Shown piece by piece: positions 63,078 to 64,000 of a DNA stretch of 64,000 nt (positions are counted from its first letter, which is position 1; every line of letters starts with the position of its first letter). The stretch is from Idiomarina fontislapidosi. GTDB taxonomy: Bacteria; Pseudomonadota; Gammaproteobacteria; Enterobacterales; Alteromonadaceae. The position numbers and the translations under genes are program-made. Under the pieces are notes generated by a model. The model worked only from the letters and a program-made list of their open reading frames with translations. It ran no database searches and had not been told where the DNA came from. The DNA lies in assembly GCF_003226255.1 (NCBI RefSeq), contig NZ_QJST01000014.1:1-64000 (forward strand), written 5' to 3'.

Positions 63078-64000
63078 AGACGCCTTGCGCAGACACTCAG
63101 AAAACACCGCGGATAAAAACGCGTTAATCTTCGTTAAAGGGCGACAGTGTACAGCAACGTTTTTTACGTTCCTGGATTTACATCAATTAGCTCTGCGGGT
63201 TGCCTCGCAATTGTCAACGTATGATCCGAAAAGTAAAAAAATCGGCATTCGTGCGGCGAACAATATCGAATTTATCGCTGGTTTGCTCGGATGTCTCTAT
63301 CATGGCGCTATTGCCGTTCCAATTCCTGCTGAAGTGCAGGGTGTAACCAGCACGCGCGGCAAGTATATTGCTCATGCGGCGAGTTTAGATCTTTTATTGA
63401 AAATAGGCGAAGAAGAGAGTGAAAACACTCTTCCTGATAACTTAACCGTTGTCACCATTGATCTATCATCGGACACAATACTGCCGTTTGATTGTCTGCC
63501 AGAAATTGATGTCGATGATATCGCGATTATGCAGTTTACTTCAGGCACGGGCGGCGACCCCGCAGGGGTAATGATTAGCCATCGGGCGTTGGTTGCTAAT
63601 ATATTGTTGCAGCATGAAGCGATGGGACACACGCAGAAGTCCAACCGGGTTTATCTTAACTGGTGTCCGTTTTATCACGATATGGGGCTGCTTGGCGGGT
63701 TGCTTAACCCTATCTTTACGGGGGTTCCCGCTGTTGAAATGACACCGCTGGACTTCGTGAAGCGACCCTTATCGTTACTTAAGTGTGTTGATGAGTACCG
63801 GGTTACAACAGTGGGTGGTCCAACGTTTAGTTATCAACTGATTTCGTCGGCCGTGAAAGCAGCAAGAGAGCTCCAGTCTTTTGATTTAACTTGTTGGGAA
63901 ACCGCCTATTGTGGTGCAGAGCCGGTAAACGCAGCGGTACTAGAAGATTTTGCGGAGAGTTTAAAGCCATTTGGGTTTAGTGAAAAGGCATTATTACCTT
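63067..64000 (+). CDS. Fatty-acyl-AMP ligase (partial, runs off the window)
   Basis: 311 residues are visible from an ATG overlapping the thioesterase gene, four bases after GAGGGA. It is an ANL-family adenylating enzyme of the FAAL group: FTSGTGGDPAGVMISH is the A3 phosphate loop (T158 onwards), LNWCPFYHDMGLLGGLL is the FAAL pattern, and GGPTFSYQL and WETAYCGAEPVN follow. In A3 the common Lys of PKG is Ala. FAALs form acyl-AMP from free fatty acids and hand the acyl chain to a carrier protein without CoA. The C-terminal domain and any fused partner lie outside the window. Confidence 0.88.
   Translation, partial: MLFRDALRRHSENTADKNALIFVKGRQCTATFFTFLDLHQLALRVASQLSTYDPKSKKIGIRAANNIEFIAGLLGCLYHGAIAVPIPAEVQGVTSTRGKYIAHAASLDLLLKIGEEESENTLPDNLTVVTIDLSSDTILPFDCLPEIDVDDIAIMQFTSGTGGDPAGVMISHRALVANILLQHEAMGHTQKSNRVYLNWCPFYHDMGLLGGLLNPIFTGVPAVEMTPLDFVKRPLSLLKCVDEYRVTTVGGPTFSYQLISSAVKAARELQSFDLTCWETAYCGAEPVNAAVLEDFAESLKPFGFSEKALLP

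Overview
The window looks like chromosomal DNA of a marine gammaproteobacterium, most likely of the Alteromonadales; an Idiomarina-type lineage would fit, but that is inference. The evidence is the tadA / mltF / purL neighbourhood known from enteric and related gammaproteobacteria, rfaH, two very large Oar-type TonB-dependent receptors, a GlyGly-CTERM protease, a yjbEFGH-type operon and an ABC-type (kps) capsule export system. No tRNA, rRNA, IS element or CRISPR array was seen.

Layout. 1-1.9 kb: a minus-strand AbiE-like cassette (HTH regulator, nucleotidyltransferase, start of a third gene) with palindromic repeats in its promoter. 2.2-2.5 kb: a small gene with an excellent ribosome binding site but an in-frame TGA, then a terminator. 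2.5-5.4 kb: a dCache-type sensor kinase and a stand-alone receiver. 5.4-6.6 kb: a secreted endonuclease/exonuclease/phosphatase-fold protein. 7.0-13.5 kb: two paralogous Oar-like receptors sharing a TGTCA-N6-TGACA palindrome. 13.6-23.2 kb: NhaC-type antiporter, tadA, an M20 amidohydrolase, mltF, rfaH, an Arg-rich 47-residue ORF and purL. 23.3-26.7 kb: a small outer-membrane barrel and a reprolysin-like metalloprotease.

26.9-64 kb is one long plus-strand surface-polysaccharide region. It opens with yjbE/F/G/H-like genes and a lipoprotein, then the ABC capsule exporter kpsD-M-T-E, a half-size KpsC-like Kdo transferase, a GT4 glycosyltransferase and rmlB. Two unusual coiled-coil proteins follow. 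wecB and wecC (UDP-ManNAcA) are separated by an array of four hairpin repeats. Next come large glycosyltransferases, a heparinase-like protein, a sulfotransferase, an asparagine-synthase-like protein and alr. The part around 51.7-56.3 kb is AT-richer and holds at least two decayed genes.

From 56.3 kb to the window edge lies the most interesting part: sulfotransferase-TPR, TPR-alpha/beta-hydrolase, Sfp-type phosphopantetheinyl transferase, an aberrant cytochrome P450, a stand-alone acyl carrier protein, a thioesterase-like protein with Cys in place of the usual nucleophile Ser, and a fatty-acyl-AMP ligase cut by the window end. The genes overlap or abut. I infer a carrier-protein-based acyl pathway (activate, load on ACP, oxidise, release or transfer) placed next to a sulfated, uronic-acid-containing capsule, perhaps to make a lipid or acyl decoration or a lipid anchor for it. 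The component families are known; the combination, its aberrant catalytic motifs and its link to the capsule are the part worth testing.
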